Positions 47,267 through 56,084 of a DNA stretch of 64,000 nucleotides are shown here, piece after piece (within the stretch, counting starts at the first letter, position 1; every line of letters begins with the position of its first letter). Under the pieces are notes generated by a model, which was not told the DNA's origin, made no database searches, and saw only the letters and a list, made by a program, of their open reading frames with translations. Position numbers and translations under genes: made by a program. The DNA comes from Roseateles depolymerans (lineage in GTDB: Bacteria > Pseudomonadota > Gammaproteobacteria > Burkholderiales > Burkholderiaceae_C): NCBI RefSeq assembly GCF_003387155.1, contig NZ_QUMT01000005.1, forward strand, positions 248,001 to 312,000, read 5' to 3'.

Positions 47267-48076
47267 ATGTCCAAAGTCACTCGCCAGCGGAGCGCGGGGC
47301 CGTTAAGTTGCGGATCTTCGCCACTTCGAGCAGTGATCGTGCCGCCCGCTCCTGGACCTCTCGGACTCGACACCAACACCCCGGCCCTGGACGCGGGGAC
47401 CTTGTGCCTTCAGCAGTCCAAGCCCCCGGGGCCCTTGTGCGGGGTCACCGGACCCGCCGCCACGGCGGCGCCGGCGCTGGATGCGCAGACGCGCAAGCTG
47501 GCGGCCATTGCGTTTGGTGAGGCGTCCACGGCCAATGATCCGGATGAAATCGGCGGCATCGCCTGGGCCGTTGCCAACCGCTGCAGAGCCTGGGGCGGCA
47601 AGACCGTGGACCAGTTGCTCACGGCCGATCCCAACTACACCTATGCGGTCAAGGACGGCAATGCGCGCTATGGTCAGTTCATGGGGGCCACAACTGCGCA
47701 GATTGCTGCCGACCCTGGCATGAAACTCGCCAGGGAATGGGCCGAAAACGCCTTGGCCAGCCGGGGCAAGGACCCGTCCAACGGTGCTTATTGGTGGGAC
47801 GGCAAGGACTTCAAGACCAACTTCAAGAACCATCCCAAGGTCAAGGACGGCTTCCGTTTTGGCGACCCGTCCCACAACATTTTCGGGGTGAAAGAGCCGG
47901 TGAACGACGAGACGGTGACCTACTGGACTGCCAAGAAGAATGGGGTGCTGGTCAACGTCAAGGAGCGGGGTCGCTACACTGCGGTGTGGGTCTCCACCGC
48001 TGCACATGGGTCCACGATTTTCTGGACGCATCCCCAGGACTATCTCACCGCCACTGGCGGCAAGAGCTACCGCTGA
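47267..48076 (+). CDS. Putative cell-wall hydrolase-like protein
   Basis: A 269-residue protein. The first 65 residues are Pro/Gly/Leu-rich (PPAPGPLGLDTNTPALDAG) without a clear signal peptide. Residues about 75-150 resemble the core of SleB/CwlJ-type hydrolases: LAAIAFGEAST, with the Glu at the catalytic position, then EIGGIAWAVANRC. The remainder has YWWDGKDFKTNF and HNIFGV motifs of unknown role. The next gene starts five bases after the stop and encodes an exported protein, so the pair may be a toxin with its periplasmic inhibitor; this is inference. No secretion-system gene is nearby. Confidence 0.6.
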   Translation: MSKVTRQRSAGPLSCGSSPLRAVIVPPAPGPLGLDTNTPALDAGTLCLQQSKPPGPLCGVTGPAATAAPALDAQTRKLAAIAFGEASTANDPDEIGGIAWAVANRCRAWGGKTVDQLLTADPNYTYAVKDGNARYGQFMGATTAQIAADPGMKLAREWAENALASRGKDPSNGAYWWDGKDFKTNFKNHPKVKDGFRFGDPSHNIFGVKEPVNDETVTYWTAKKNGVLVNVKERGRYTAVWVSTAAHGSTIFWTHPQDYLTATGGKSYR

Positions 48077-48080
48077 CACC

Positions 48081-48758
48081 ATGAACCGAAACCTTGCTGC
48101 GGCCTTGCTTGCCGCTGCCATGAGTATGGCGCACGCTGCCGATGGCGAGGCCAACGTCTTTGAGGGATACGACGACTTCTACAGCAGCCTGCCTTCACGA
48201 CTGTTCAGCCCCGCAGACCTTCGCAAGGTCGCCCGCGGCGGACTGGGGGAGCCGGCGGGCGACTTCTGGAAGTTCACCCTGGACGGGGGTGCGGCGCATG
48301 TTCTGGAACTGCGGGGGCCTGACGTCATCCTGGATGGACGGCGCATCGCTGCCGCGCGTGCCATCCGCTTCGAGGGGGAACCGCCGGCCCCGTCATTGGG
48401 CCGCACGGCCCGGGTCTTTGCGAATGAAGAGGCCGTCTGCGTCGAAGGTGTGCCGAGCAGCGCCAGCGGCACGGCGGTGCGGCATGTGCGGGTGTGGCTG
48501 ATCAAGCAGCCCTATGGCCCACAGGCGCAGCGCTTCGAACTGCCCAGCCTCTTTGCCAGTTGCCTGGCTCTCTCCCGAGACCCGGACGGCATAGGATTTT
48601 TCAAGGCCAGCTACCGCTGGCCCGAAGGGCAACCGGAGGCGCTGGGACTGACGCTGACCCCCTGGCGTCTCCAGGGGAGGCGCTTCGTCCCTGCGGGCGA
48701 GCCCCGGACCACCACCTTCGTTGAGCCCGGGAACCTCTACCGCTTTACTGCGCCCTGA
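48081..48758 (+). CDS. Exported hypothetical protein, partner of the upstream gene
   Basis: A 225-residue protein with a signal peptide (RNLAAALLAAAMSMAHA, cleaved near AHAA). The mature part is rich in Phe, Arg and Pro, with FEGYDDFYSSLPSRLFS near the N-terminus, and two Cys (AVCVEG and FASCLAL) that could form a disulfide. No family was recognised. ATG follows the previous stop by four bases, so translation is coupled. Its place directly after a hydrolase-like gene is the main clue to its role. Confidence 0.6.
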   Translation: MNRNLAAALLAAAMSMAHAADGEANVFEGYDDFYSSLPSRLFSPADLRKVARGGLGEPAGDFWKFTLDGGAAHVLELRGPDVILDGRRIAAARAIRFEGEPPAPSLGRTARVFANEEAVCVEGVPSSASGTAVRHVRVWLIKQPYGPQAQRFELPSLFASCLALSRDPDGIGFFKASYRWPEGQPEALGLTLTPWRLQGRRFVPAGEPRTTTFVEPGNLYRFTAP

Positions 48759-48761
48759 AGA

Positions 48762-49523
48762 TCAGAACTTGGAGAAGTCCGGCTGACGCTTCTGGAAGAA
48801 GGCCTGGAAGGCTTCGATGGCTTCGGGGCTGCGCAGGCGGGCGCCGAAGATCTCTGCTTCCACCTGGATGGTGTTCAGCAGTTCTTCCTCGGTGCTGCGG
48901 CGCATCAGCTTCTTGCTCTCCATCACGGCGGTCGGCGGCAGGCTGTTGAAGCGCTCGGCGACGCGGCGGGCGTAGTTCACCACTTCGCCGGCGGGCAGCA
49001 CGCTGTTGGCAATGCCATATTCCACGGCCTGTTCGCCGGTGAACGGATCGCCCAGCAGCAGCTTCTCCGCGGCGCGGCGCTGGCCCATCAGGCGGGGCAC
49101 GATCAGGCTTGAACCGAACTCCGGCACCAGGCCCAGGCTGACGAAGGGCATGGCCAGGCGTGCATCGTCGGCCACGTAGACCAGATCGCAGTGCAGCAGC
49201 AGCGTGGTGCCGATGCCGATGGCGGCGCCGTTCACGGCGGCGACGATGGGCTTGTTGCAGCCGATCATGGCCTTCATGAACTGGAAGACGGGGGCTTCCT
49301 CGTCCCGGGGCGGGCTGGCCATGAAGTCTTCGATGTCGTTGCCCGACGTGAAGATGGACGGCTGGCCCTGGATCAGCACCGCGCGGACGGTCTTGTCGTC
49401 GTTGGCGGCGACCAGTGCGTCGGCCATGGCCTGGTACATCGCACGGGTCAGTGCGTTCTTCTTCTCGGGACGCGCGATCTCGATGGTCAACACGCCGTTG
49501 ACGATGGCGGTCTTGATGCTCAT
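48762..49523 (-). CDS. Enoyl-CoA hydratase/isomerase family protein
   Basis: A crotonase-fold enzyme of 253 residues. The CoA-binding and oxyanion segments are FTSGNDIEDF and AAVNGAAIGIGTTLLLHCD, with the Pro-rich FVSLGLVPEFGSS that follows. The Glu of LVPEFGSS sits at a catalytic position, while the first catalytic Glu of true hydratases (in the GAAIGIGTT helix) is not evident, so isomerase or another crotonase reaction is possible. AGAGGAG lies seven bases before the ATG. It is the last gene of the beta-oxidation set, convergent with the exported-protein gene. Confidence 0.88.
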   Translation of the reverse strand: MSIKTAIVNGVLTIEIARPEKKNALTRAMYQAMADALVAANDDKTVRAVLIQGQPSIFTSGNDIEDFMASPPRDEEAPVFQFMKAMIGCNKPIVAAVNGAAIGIGTTLLLHCDLVYVADDARLAMPFVSLGLVPEFGSSLIVPRLMGQRRAAEKLLLGDPFTGEQAVEYGIANSVLPAGEVVNYARRVAERFNSLPPTAVMESKKLMRRSTEEELLNTIQVEAEIFGARLRSPEAIEAFQAFFQKRQPDFSKF

Positions 49524-49985
49524 GGAGCGACTCCTCTCAAAACGAATTGCATGATGCTACCGGTGATCCACCTGTCCTGAGGCTTCGAAGCTTCTAGGCT
49601 TCGATGCCCACCTGGATTCCTGCCACGAGCCCGAATACGGTCTTGATGGAGGAAGCGGTTGAGTACGGACTCGATCTGCGCATTTGCCAGCGCCGATCCG
49701 TGGCGGCACTGCTGCGTGTTCTACGCTGGTTGGCTCGGTGAATCGCAAGAGGGGGATGGGCCCCCTGTTTTCGGAAGTATTAGGGGGAGACCGCGGAGCG
49801 GTCGGAGGACATGGAGAAAACAGGGGGCCCATCCCCCTCTTGCTGGCGCTCGGTCGTTCGCAACCACTACCCTCGGGCTGTTTGCCTATCGATAAAACAA
49901 AAAGGGGAGAAGACCCGCCCCCGTCCCATTTCAATGGAACAGCAGCTTCCCTTCCCCCCCTTTGATGGCTAACGAGCCGCTCGAC
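49524..49985. other. Intergenic region with hairpin copy E
   Basis: The 462 bases between the thiolase stop and the enoyl-CoA hydratase start contain hairpin copy E (49745-49843). An A-rich stretch (ATAAAACAAAAAGGGG) lies at about 49893. No gene is supported. Confidence 0.5.
49745..49843 (+). repeat. Variable-arm hairpin repeat, copy E (reverse orientation)
   Basis: Arms 49745-49771 and 49817-49843 are perfectly complementary over exactly 27 bases. The core (49772-49816, 45 bases) keeps the family ends CGGAAGT and GGACATGGAG but has a different inner hairpin: GACCGC-GGA-GCGGTC. So both the arms and the inner stem differ from copies A-D while the GNA triloop and the core ends are kept. CTCGGTG lies four bases before the first arm. 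The sense strand is plus here, opposite to the flanking genes. Confidence 0.88.
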
Positions 49986-51200
49986 TTACAGCCGCTCGAT
50001 GATGCCCGCAGCGCCCTGCCCCGCACCCACGCACATCGTCACCATGCCGTACTTGGCACCGGTGCGACGCAGGCCGTGGATGACGGAAGCGGCGCGGATG
50101 GCACCGGTGGCGCCCAGCGGGTGGCCCAGGGCGATGGCGCCGCCGTTGGGGTTCACCTTGCTGCGGTCCAGCACGATGCCCTTGCTGTCCAGGTCGTTCA
50201 GCACGGCCAGCGACTGGGCGGCGAAGGCTTCATTCAGCTCCACCCAACCCAGGTCCTCAGCCTTGATGCCTGCCAGCTTCAGCGCCGCGGGGATGGCTTC
50301 GATCGGGCCGATGCCCATGATCTCCGGCGGCACACCGCGCACCGCGAACGACACGAAGCGAGCCAGCGGCGTCAGACCGAAGCGCTTCACAGCCGCTTCC
50401 GACGCCACGATCAGCGCGCCCGCGCCATCCGACGTCTGCGAGCTGTTGCCGGCCGTCACGCTGCCCTTGGCGGCGAACACCGGCTTGAGCTTGGCCAGTC
50501 CTTCCATCGACGTGTCCTTGCGCGGACCTTCGTCGATATCCACCGTGCGCGACTTCACCACCACGCCATCGCCATTCAGATCCGGCTGACGGTCCTTCAC
50601 CTCGAAGGGCGTGATCTCGTCCTTGAAGAAACCGCCTTCGATCGCAGCCAGCGCGCGACGATGCGACTCCAGCGCGAACTCGTCCTGCGCCTCCCGCGAC
50701 ACCTTCCACTGCGCCGCCACCTTCTCGGCGGTCAACCCCATCCCGTAGGCCAGGCCGATGTTCTCGTCCCGCTCAAAAATCGCAGGCGGGAACGACGGCT
50801 TGTTGCCGCCCATCGGCACCATCGACATCGATTCGACGCCGCCGGCAATCATCACTTCCGACTCACCCACGCGGATGCGGTCGGCCGCCATCGCCAGCGC
50901 CGTGATGCCCGACGCGCAATAACGGTTCACCGTCACGCCACCCACGGTATTGGGCAGGCCCGACAGCACCGCCGCCACGCGGGCGATGTTCATGCCCTGC
51001 TCCCCTTCCGGGAACGAGCAACCGATGATCGCGTCCTCGATCACCGACGGATCCAGCCCCGGCACCTGGGCCAGCGCGGCCTGGATCACGCGGGACAGCA
51101 TCTCGTCCGGACGGGTGTTCTTGAAATAGCCCCGGCCCGACTTGCCGATCGGCAGACGGGTGGCAGCGCAGATGTAGGCGTCTTGAACTTGTTTGGTCAT
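49986..51200 (-). CDS. Acetyl-CoA C-acyltransferase (thiolase)
   Basis: The last enzyme of beta-oxidation, cleaving 3-ketoacyl-CoA with CoA. It has 404 residues. The nucleophile Cys is in VNRYCASGITAL, the catalytic His in NPNGGAIALGHPLGATG, and the second Cys in MVTMCVGAGQGAAG. The ATG at 51200 has AAGGA six bases upstream. It follows the hydroxyacyl-CoA dehydrogenase gene by 28 bases, forming the usual FadA-type pair. Confidence 0.94.
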   Translation of the reverse strand: MTKQVQDAYICAATRLPIGKSGRGYFKNTRPDEMLSRVIQAALAQVPGLDPSVIEDAIIGCSFPEGEQGMNIARVAAVLSGLPNTVGGVTVNRYCASGITALAMAADRIRVGESEVMIAGGVESMSMVPMGGNKPSFPPAIFERDENIGLAYGMGLTAEKVAAQWKVSREAQDEFALESHRRALAAIEGGFFKDEITPFEVKDRQPDLNGDGVVVKSRTVDIDEGPRKDTSMEGLAKLKPVFAAKGSVTAGNSSQTSDGAGALIVASEAAVKRFGLTPLARFVSFAVRGVPPEIMGIGPIEAIPAALKLAGIKAEDLGWVELNEAFAAQSLAVLNDLDSKGIVLDRSKVNPNGGAIALGHPLGATGAIRAASVIHGLRRTGAKYGMVTMCVGAGQGAAGIIERL

Positions 51201-51228
51201 TTCTGATCCTTTCAACGATCAGCAAAAA

Positions 51229-53625
51229 TCAATTGCGCACCGGCTTGCCGGTCTGCAGCATGCCCATGATCCGCTCCTGGGTCTTCGGATGCTCCAGCAG
51301 CGAGCAGAAGTGCTTGCGCTCCAGGGCCATCAGGTACTCCTCGGTCACCAGCGCGCCGGCTTCCACCTCACCGCCGCACACCACATCGGCGATCAGCGAA
51401 GCCAGATGGAAATCGTGCTGGCTGATGAAGCCGCCGTCACGCATGTTGGCCAGCTGGGCCTTCACCGTGGCGATGCCCGAGCGACCGGCTACCGGGAAGG
51501 TGGCCTTCAGCGGCGGACGGTAGCCGGAGTCGGCCATCGCCTTGACCTGGGCCGAGGCCACGAACAGCAGCTCGTCCTTGTTGGGCACGATCACGTCGCT
51601 GTCCAGCAGGTAACCCAGCTTGCGGGCTTCCAGCGCCGAGGTCGCCACCTTGGCCGTGGCGGCATTGGTGAAGCCGTCCTTCAGGAAGGCGAAGATGTCG
51701 GCATTGGCATTGCCGGCCGATGCCATCTCGGCCGCGCGACGGGCGATGTAGGTCAGACCGCCGCCGCCGGGGATCAGGCCCACGCCCACTTCCACCAGAC
51801 CCACATACGACTCCATGTGGGCCACGCGACGGGCGCAATGCACCGCCAGCTCGCAGCCGCCGCCCAGGGCCAGACCGCGCATGGCGGCCACCACCGGCAC
51901 ATTGGCGTAGCGGATGCGCAGCATCATGTCCTGCAGCTTCTTCTCTTCCGGCGCAATGCCCTTGGCGCCCTTGGTCATGAAGACCGGCATCAGCGCTTCC
52001 AGGTTGGCACCGGCGGAGAACACGTCGTCCGGCGACCAGATCACCAGGCCCTTGTACTTCGCCTCGGCGATCTCGACCGCCTTGAGCAGGCCTTCGGTCA
52101 CCGTCGGGCTGATCAGGTGCAGCTTGGCGCTGATCGAGGCGATCAGCACGTCGCCGTCCAGCGACCACACGCGGACTTCTTCGTTCTTGAACTCTTCGGT
52201 GCCGGCCTTCAGCGGCTCGACGGCGCCCTCGCCCACCAGCGATTCCGGGAAGGCCTGACGCTCATACACCGGCAGCTTGGCGCGCGGCTTGAACTTGCCT
52301 TCCGCAGCGCTCCACGAGCCGTCCTTGCTGTGCACGCCGCCGTTCTCGGCCACCGGGCCTTCGAACACCCAGGCGGGCAGCGGTGCCGACGACAGCGTCT
52401 TGCCGGCGTCGATGTCGGCCTTCACCCATTCCGCCACCTGCTTCCAGCCGGCCGCCTGCCACAGCTCGAACGGGCCTTGCTGCGAGCCGAAGCCCCAGCG
52501 CATGGCGAAGTCGATTTCGCGGGCGGTGTCGGCCACGGTGTCCAGATGCACGGCCACGTAGTGGAAGCTGTCGCGCAGGATGGACCACAGGAACTGCGCC
52601 TGCGGATTGGTCGATTCACGCAGCAGCTTGATGCGGTCCGCTGCCGGCTTCTTCAGCATGCGGGCCACGATCTCGTCGGCCTTCTTGCCGCCGGCCACGT
52701 ATTCACCGGTGGCGAAGTCCAGGCGCTGGATGTCCTTGCCGACCTTCTTGTAGAAGCCCGCGCCGGCCTTCTGGCCCAGTGCGCCCTTCTCGATCAGGCC
52801 CGCCAGCACCTTGGGCGTGGCATAGGTCGAATAGAACGGATCGTCCTTCAGGTTGTCCTGCATCGTCTTGACGACGTGGGCCATCGTGTCCAGGCCCACC
52901 ACGTCCGCGGTGCGGAAGGTGCCCGATGACGCGCGGCCCAGCTTCTTGCCGGTCAGGTCGTCCACCACGTCCACGCTCAGGCCGAACTTCTCGGCCTCGA
53001 TCATCGTGGCCATCATGCCGGCGATGCCCACGCGATTGGCAACGAAGTTGGGCGTGTCATTGGCACGCACCACACCCTTGCCGACGGCGGTGGTCACGAA
53101 GCTTTCCAGCTGGTCGATCACTTCCGGACGGGTCGTCGGCGTGTTGATCAGCTCCACCAGGTACATGTAGCGCGGCGGATTGAAGAAGTGGATGCCGCAG
53201 AAGCGCGGCTTGATTTCCTCGGGCAGCACTTCGCTCAGCTTGGTGATCGACAGGCCGGACGTGTTGGAGGCCACGATGGCATGCGGGGCCACGAACGGCG
53301 CGATCTTGGTGTACAGATCCAGCTTCCAGTCCATGCGCTCGGCGATGGCCTCGATGATCAGGTCGCAGTCCTTGAGCAGCTCCAGGTGCTCTTCATAGTT
53401 GGCCTGCTGGATCAGCGCGGCGTTCTCCGGCACGCCCAGCGGGGCCGGCTTGAGCTTCTTCAGCCCCTCGACCGCCTTGGTCACGATCCCGTTCTTGGGG
53501 CCTTCCTTGGCCGGCAGGTCGAACAGCACGACCGGCACTTTCACGTTGACCAGATGGGCGGCGATCTGCGCGCCCATCACGCCGGCGCCGAGCACGGCCA
53601 CCTTGCGAACTTGGAATCGACTCAT
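51229..53625 (-). CDS. Bifunctional 3-hydroxyacyl-CoA dehydrogenase / enoyl-CoA hydratase
   Basis: A 798-residue beta-oxidation enzyme. The NAD-binding dehydrogenase domain is N-terminal (VAVLGAGVMGAQIAAHL, then SNTSGLSI and HFFNPPRYM), and a crotonase hydratase domain is C-terminal (FSAGANLEALMP, GLALGGGCELAVHC, LVEVGVGLIPGGGGL). This order is that of Bacillus FadN and differs from E. coli FadB, where the hydratase comes first. Both glutamates of the hydratase site (GGCELAVH and GLVEVGVG) are present. GGAG precedes the ATG at 53625. Confidence 0.95.
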   Translation of the reverse strand: MSRFQVRKVAVLGAGVMGAQIAAHLVNVKVPVVLFDLPAKEGPKNGIVTKAVEGLKKLKPAPLGVPENAALIQQANYEEHLELLKDCDLIIEAIAERMDWKLDLYTKIAPFVAPHAIVASNTSGLSITKLSEVLPEEIKPRFCGIHFFNPPRYMYLVELINTPTTRPEVIDQLESFVTTAVGKGVVRANDTPNFVANRVGIAGMMATMIEAEKFGLSVDVVDDLTGKKLGRASSGTFRTADVVGLDTMAHVVKTMQDNLKDDPFYSTYATPKVLAGLIEKGALGQKAGAGFYKKVGKDIQRLDFATGEYVAGGKKADEIVARMLKKPAADRIKLLRESTNPQAQFLWSILRDSFHYVAVHLDTVADTAREIDFAMRWGFGSQQGPFELWQAAGWKQVAEWVKADIDAGKTLSSAPLPAWVFEGPVAENGGVHSKDGSWSAAEGKFKPRAKLPVYERQAFPESLVGEGAVEPLKAGTEEFKNEEVRVWSLDGDVLIASISAKLHLISPTVTEGLLKAVEIAEAKYKGLVIWSPDDVFSAGANLEALMPVFMTKGAKGIAPEEKKLQDMMLRIRYANVPVVAAMRGLALGGGCELAVHCARRVAHMESYVGLVEVGVGLIPGGGGLTYIARRAAEMASAGNANADIFAFLKDGFTNAATAKVATSALEARKLGYLLDSDVIVPNKDELLFVASAQVKAMADSGYRPPLKATFPVAGRSGIATVKAQLANMRDGGFISQHDFHLASLIADVVCGGEVEAGALVTEEYLMALERKHFCSLLEHPKTQERIMGMLQTGKPVRN

Positions 53626-53672
53626 GGTTTCTCCAATGAACATCACTCGGATGTATGAAATCTACGGGGGGC

Positions 53673-54125
53673 TTATTCAGCCCTCACCCAGGTCTGTGTA
53701 CGCCCCAACAAAGGCATGCCGATGAAACCGCGCACTTCCAGCTTGCGGCCGCCGTCCACCGGGCGCAGGCGCACCTTGTAGACCTTGCCGTTGGACGGAT
53801 CGAGGATGTCCCCGCCGTCCCACAGCTGCGTGTCGCCGGTGTTCTTCTTGACGTTGCGGATGATGGTCATGCCCAGGATGGGCTGACCCTTGCGGTCGTC
53901 GCTGCATTCTTCGCAGACGGCCGTCTGCTTGGCAGGGTCGCTGATCTTCTCGATCTTGCCGACCAGCACGCCGCCCACCTCGCTGATGCGGACGGTGGAA
54001 CGCTCCTGGCGGGTCTCGTCGTCGATCGTCTTCCAGACGCCGACCGGCGAGCTGCTCTGGGCCAGGGCCACATTGACGGACATGCTCAGGCCCAGGGCCA
54101 TGGCGGTCGCGATCAGCGGTTTCAT
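53673..54125 (-). CDS. Exported DUF2147 family protein
   Basis: A 150-residue protein with a signal peptide (LIATAMALGLSMSVNVALA). The mature part has the DUF2147 pattern: VGVWKTIDDETRQERS at the N-terminus, VCEECSDDRKGQPILG in the middle and a C-terminal GFIGMPLLGRTQTWVR. The family is predicted to form a small beta-barrel in the periplasm; its function is unknown. It sits between the acyl-CoA dehydrogenase and hydroxyacyl-CoA dehydrogenase genes and is probably co-transcribed with them. Confidence 0.88.
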   Translation of the reverse strand: MKPLIATAMALGLSMSVNVALAQSSSPVGVWKTIDDETRQERSTVRISEVGGVLVGKIEKISDPAKQTAVCEECSDDRKGQPILGMTIIRNVKKNTGDTQLWDGGDILDPSNGKVYKVRLRPVDGGRKLEVRGFIGMPLLGRTQTWVRAE

Positions 54126-54231
54126 CGTGTCTCTCTCCTGCTTTATTGGATGCGATGTTGAGCGGACTACGCCCGGGCGTCAAAACCCGGGCGCGTGCTG
54201 GGGGCATCCGCTGGAAGCCCCGCGGGGACGA

Positions 54232-56022
54232 TCAGAACAGGGCTTCGTCCATTTCCATCAGCGAGCTCAGGCCCGCACGGCAGGTGCGGATCAGGCCGGC
54301 GGTTTCCGGCAGCAGCTTGGCGAAATAGAAGCGGGCGGTGGAGAGCTTGGCGGTGTAGAAGGGATCGCCGCTGTCCTTCTTGTCCAGGGCCAGGCGGGCC
54401 ATGCGGGCCCACATGTAGGCGAAGGTCAGGTGACCCACCACGCGCAAGTAGTCCACGGCGGCGGCGCCGACTTCGTCCGGATTCTGGAAGGCCTTCATGC
54501 CGATCTCGGTGGTCAGCTTGGTGACCTTGTCGCCGATGTCGGCCAGCGGGTTGATGAACTCCTGCATCGCCTCGTTGGTGCCCTCTTCCTCGACGAACTC
54601 GGCGATCTTCTTGCCGAACTTCTTCAGGACAGCGCCATTGTTGGCCAGGATCTTGCGGCCCAGCAGGTCCAGCGCCTGGATGGTGTTGGTGCCCTCATAG
54701 ATCATGTTGATGCGGGAGTCCCGCACGAACTGCTCCATGCCCCACTCGTGGATGAAGCCGTGGCCGCCGAAGACCTGCATGCAGTGCGAGGTGGCGATCC
54801 AGCCGTTGTCGGTGATGAAGGCCTTGATGATGGGCGTCAGCAGGGCGACTTCGTCTTCGCAGGCCTTGCGCTCGTCGGCGTCGTCGCTGGACAGGGCCTT
54901 GTCCAGTTGCAGGGCCACGTAGCCGGTCAGGGCACGGCCGCCTTCGGCATAGGCACGGGCGGTCAGCAGCATCTTGCGCACGTCGGGGTGCACGATGATG
55001 GGGTCGGCGGCCTTGTCCGGGGCCTTCGGGCCGGACAGGGCACGCATCTGGATGCGGTCCTTGGCGTAAGCCACGGCATTCTGGTAGGCCACTTCGGTCA
55101 GGCCCAGGGACTGGTTGCCCACGCCCAGGCGGGCGGCGTTCATCATCACGAACATGGCCTGCAGGCCCTTGTTGGGCTGGCCCACCATCGTGCCCACGGC
55201 GCCGTCCAGCACCATCTGGGCGGTGGCGTTGCCATGGATGCCCATCTTGTGCTCCAGGCCGCCGCAGTAGATGGCGTTGCGCTCACCCAGCGAGCCATCG
55301 GCATTCACATTGAACTTGGGCACGACGAACAGCGAGATGCCCTTGGAACCGGCCGGTGCGTCCGGCAGGCGCGCCAGCACCAGGTGGACGATGTTCTCGG
55401 CCAGGTCGTGTTCACCGGCGGAGATGAAGATCTTCTGGCCGGTGATCTTGTAGGTGCCGTCGGCCTGGGGTTCCGCCTTGGAGCGCAGCAGGCCCAGGTC
55501 GGTGCCGCAATGCGGCTCGGTCAGGCACATGGTGCCGGTCCACACGCCGGAGGTCAGCTTGGGCAGGTAGAGCCGCTTCTGCTCGGGCGTGCCGTGGGCA
55601 TGCAGGGCCTCGTAGGCGCCGTGGCTCAGGCCGGGATACATCGTCCAGGCCTGGTTGGCCGAGTTCAGCATCTCGTAGAAGGCGTTGTTGACCACCACCG
55701 GCAGGCCCTGGCCGCCGAATTCCGGGTCGCAGGACAGGGCCGGCCAGCCGCCTTCCACATACTGGGCGTAGGCTTCCTTGAAGCCCTTGGGCGCCTTCAC
55801 CTCATGGGTGGTCTTGTCCAGCACGCAGCCTTCGGCGTCGCCGGACAGGTTCAGCGGGGCGATCACTTCAGCAGCGAACTTGCCGCCTTCTTCCAGCACC
55901 GCATTGATCGTGTCCTCATCCACCTCGGCATGGGCCGGCAGCATCTTGAGTTCGTCAGCGACGTGCAGCAGCTCGTGCAGAACGAACTGCATGTCGCGCA
56001 GGGGCGGGTTGTACTGGGGCAT
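54232..56022 (-). CDS. Acyl-CoA dehydrogenase (long form, FadE5-like)
   Basis: An FAD enzyme for the first step of beta-oxidation, 596 residues, longer than the 380-residue short form. The FAD motif MCLTEPHCGTDLG and the flavin-adjacent KIFISAGEHD are present. The motif IYEGTNTIQALDLLGRKIL holds the catalytic-region Glu. The C-terminal extra domain (about 450-596) is typical of this group. AGGAG lies six bases before the ATG. The regulator gene ends 62 bases upstream on the same strand. Confidence 0.94.
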   Translation of the reverse strand: MPQYNPPLRDMQFVLHELLHVADELKMLPAHAEVDEDTINAVLEEGGKFAAEVIAPLNLSGDAEGCVLDKTTHEVKAPKGFKEAYAQYVEGGWPALSCDPEFGGQGLPVVVNNAFYEMLNSANQAWTMYPGLSHGAYEALHAHGTPEQKRLYLPKLTSGVWTGTMCLTEPHCGTDLGLLRSKAEPQADGTYKITGQKIFISAGEHDLAENIVHLVLARLPDAPAGSKGISLFVVPKFNVNADGSLGERNAIYCGGLEHKMGIHGNATAQMVLDGAVGTMVGQPNKGLQAMFVMMNAARLGVGNQSLGLTEVAYQNAVAYAKDRIQMRALSGPKAPDKAADPIIVHPDVRKMLLTARAYAEGGRALTGYVALQLDKALSSDDADERKACEDEVALLTPIIKAFITDNGWIATSHCMQVFGGHGFIHEWGMEQFVRDSRINMIYEGTNTIQALDLLGRKILANNGAVLKKFGKKIAEFVEEEGTNEAMQEFINPLADIGDKVTKLTTEIGMKAFQNPDEVGAAAVDYLRVVGHLTFAYMWARMARLALDKKDSGDPFYTAKLSTARFYFAKLLPETAGLIRTCRAGLSSLMEMDEALF

Positions 56023-56084
56023 GAGGAACTCCTGATGTCGAGGTTTTGTGGGTGGAGAACGAAGCGGGGGTGCCGCTGTCTGGG

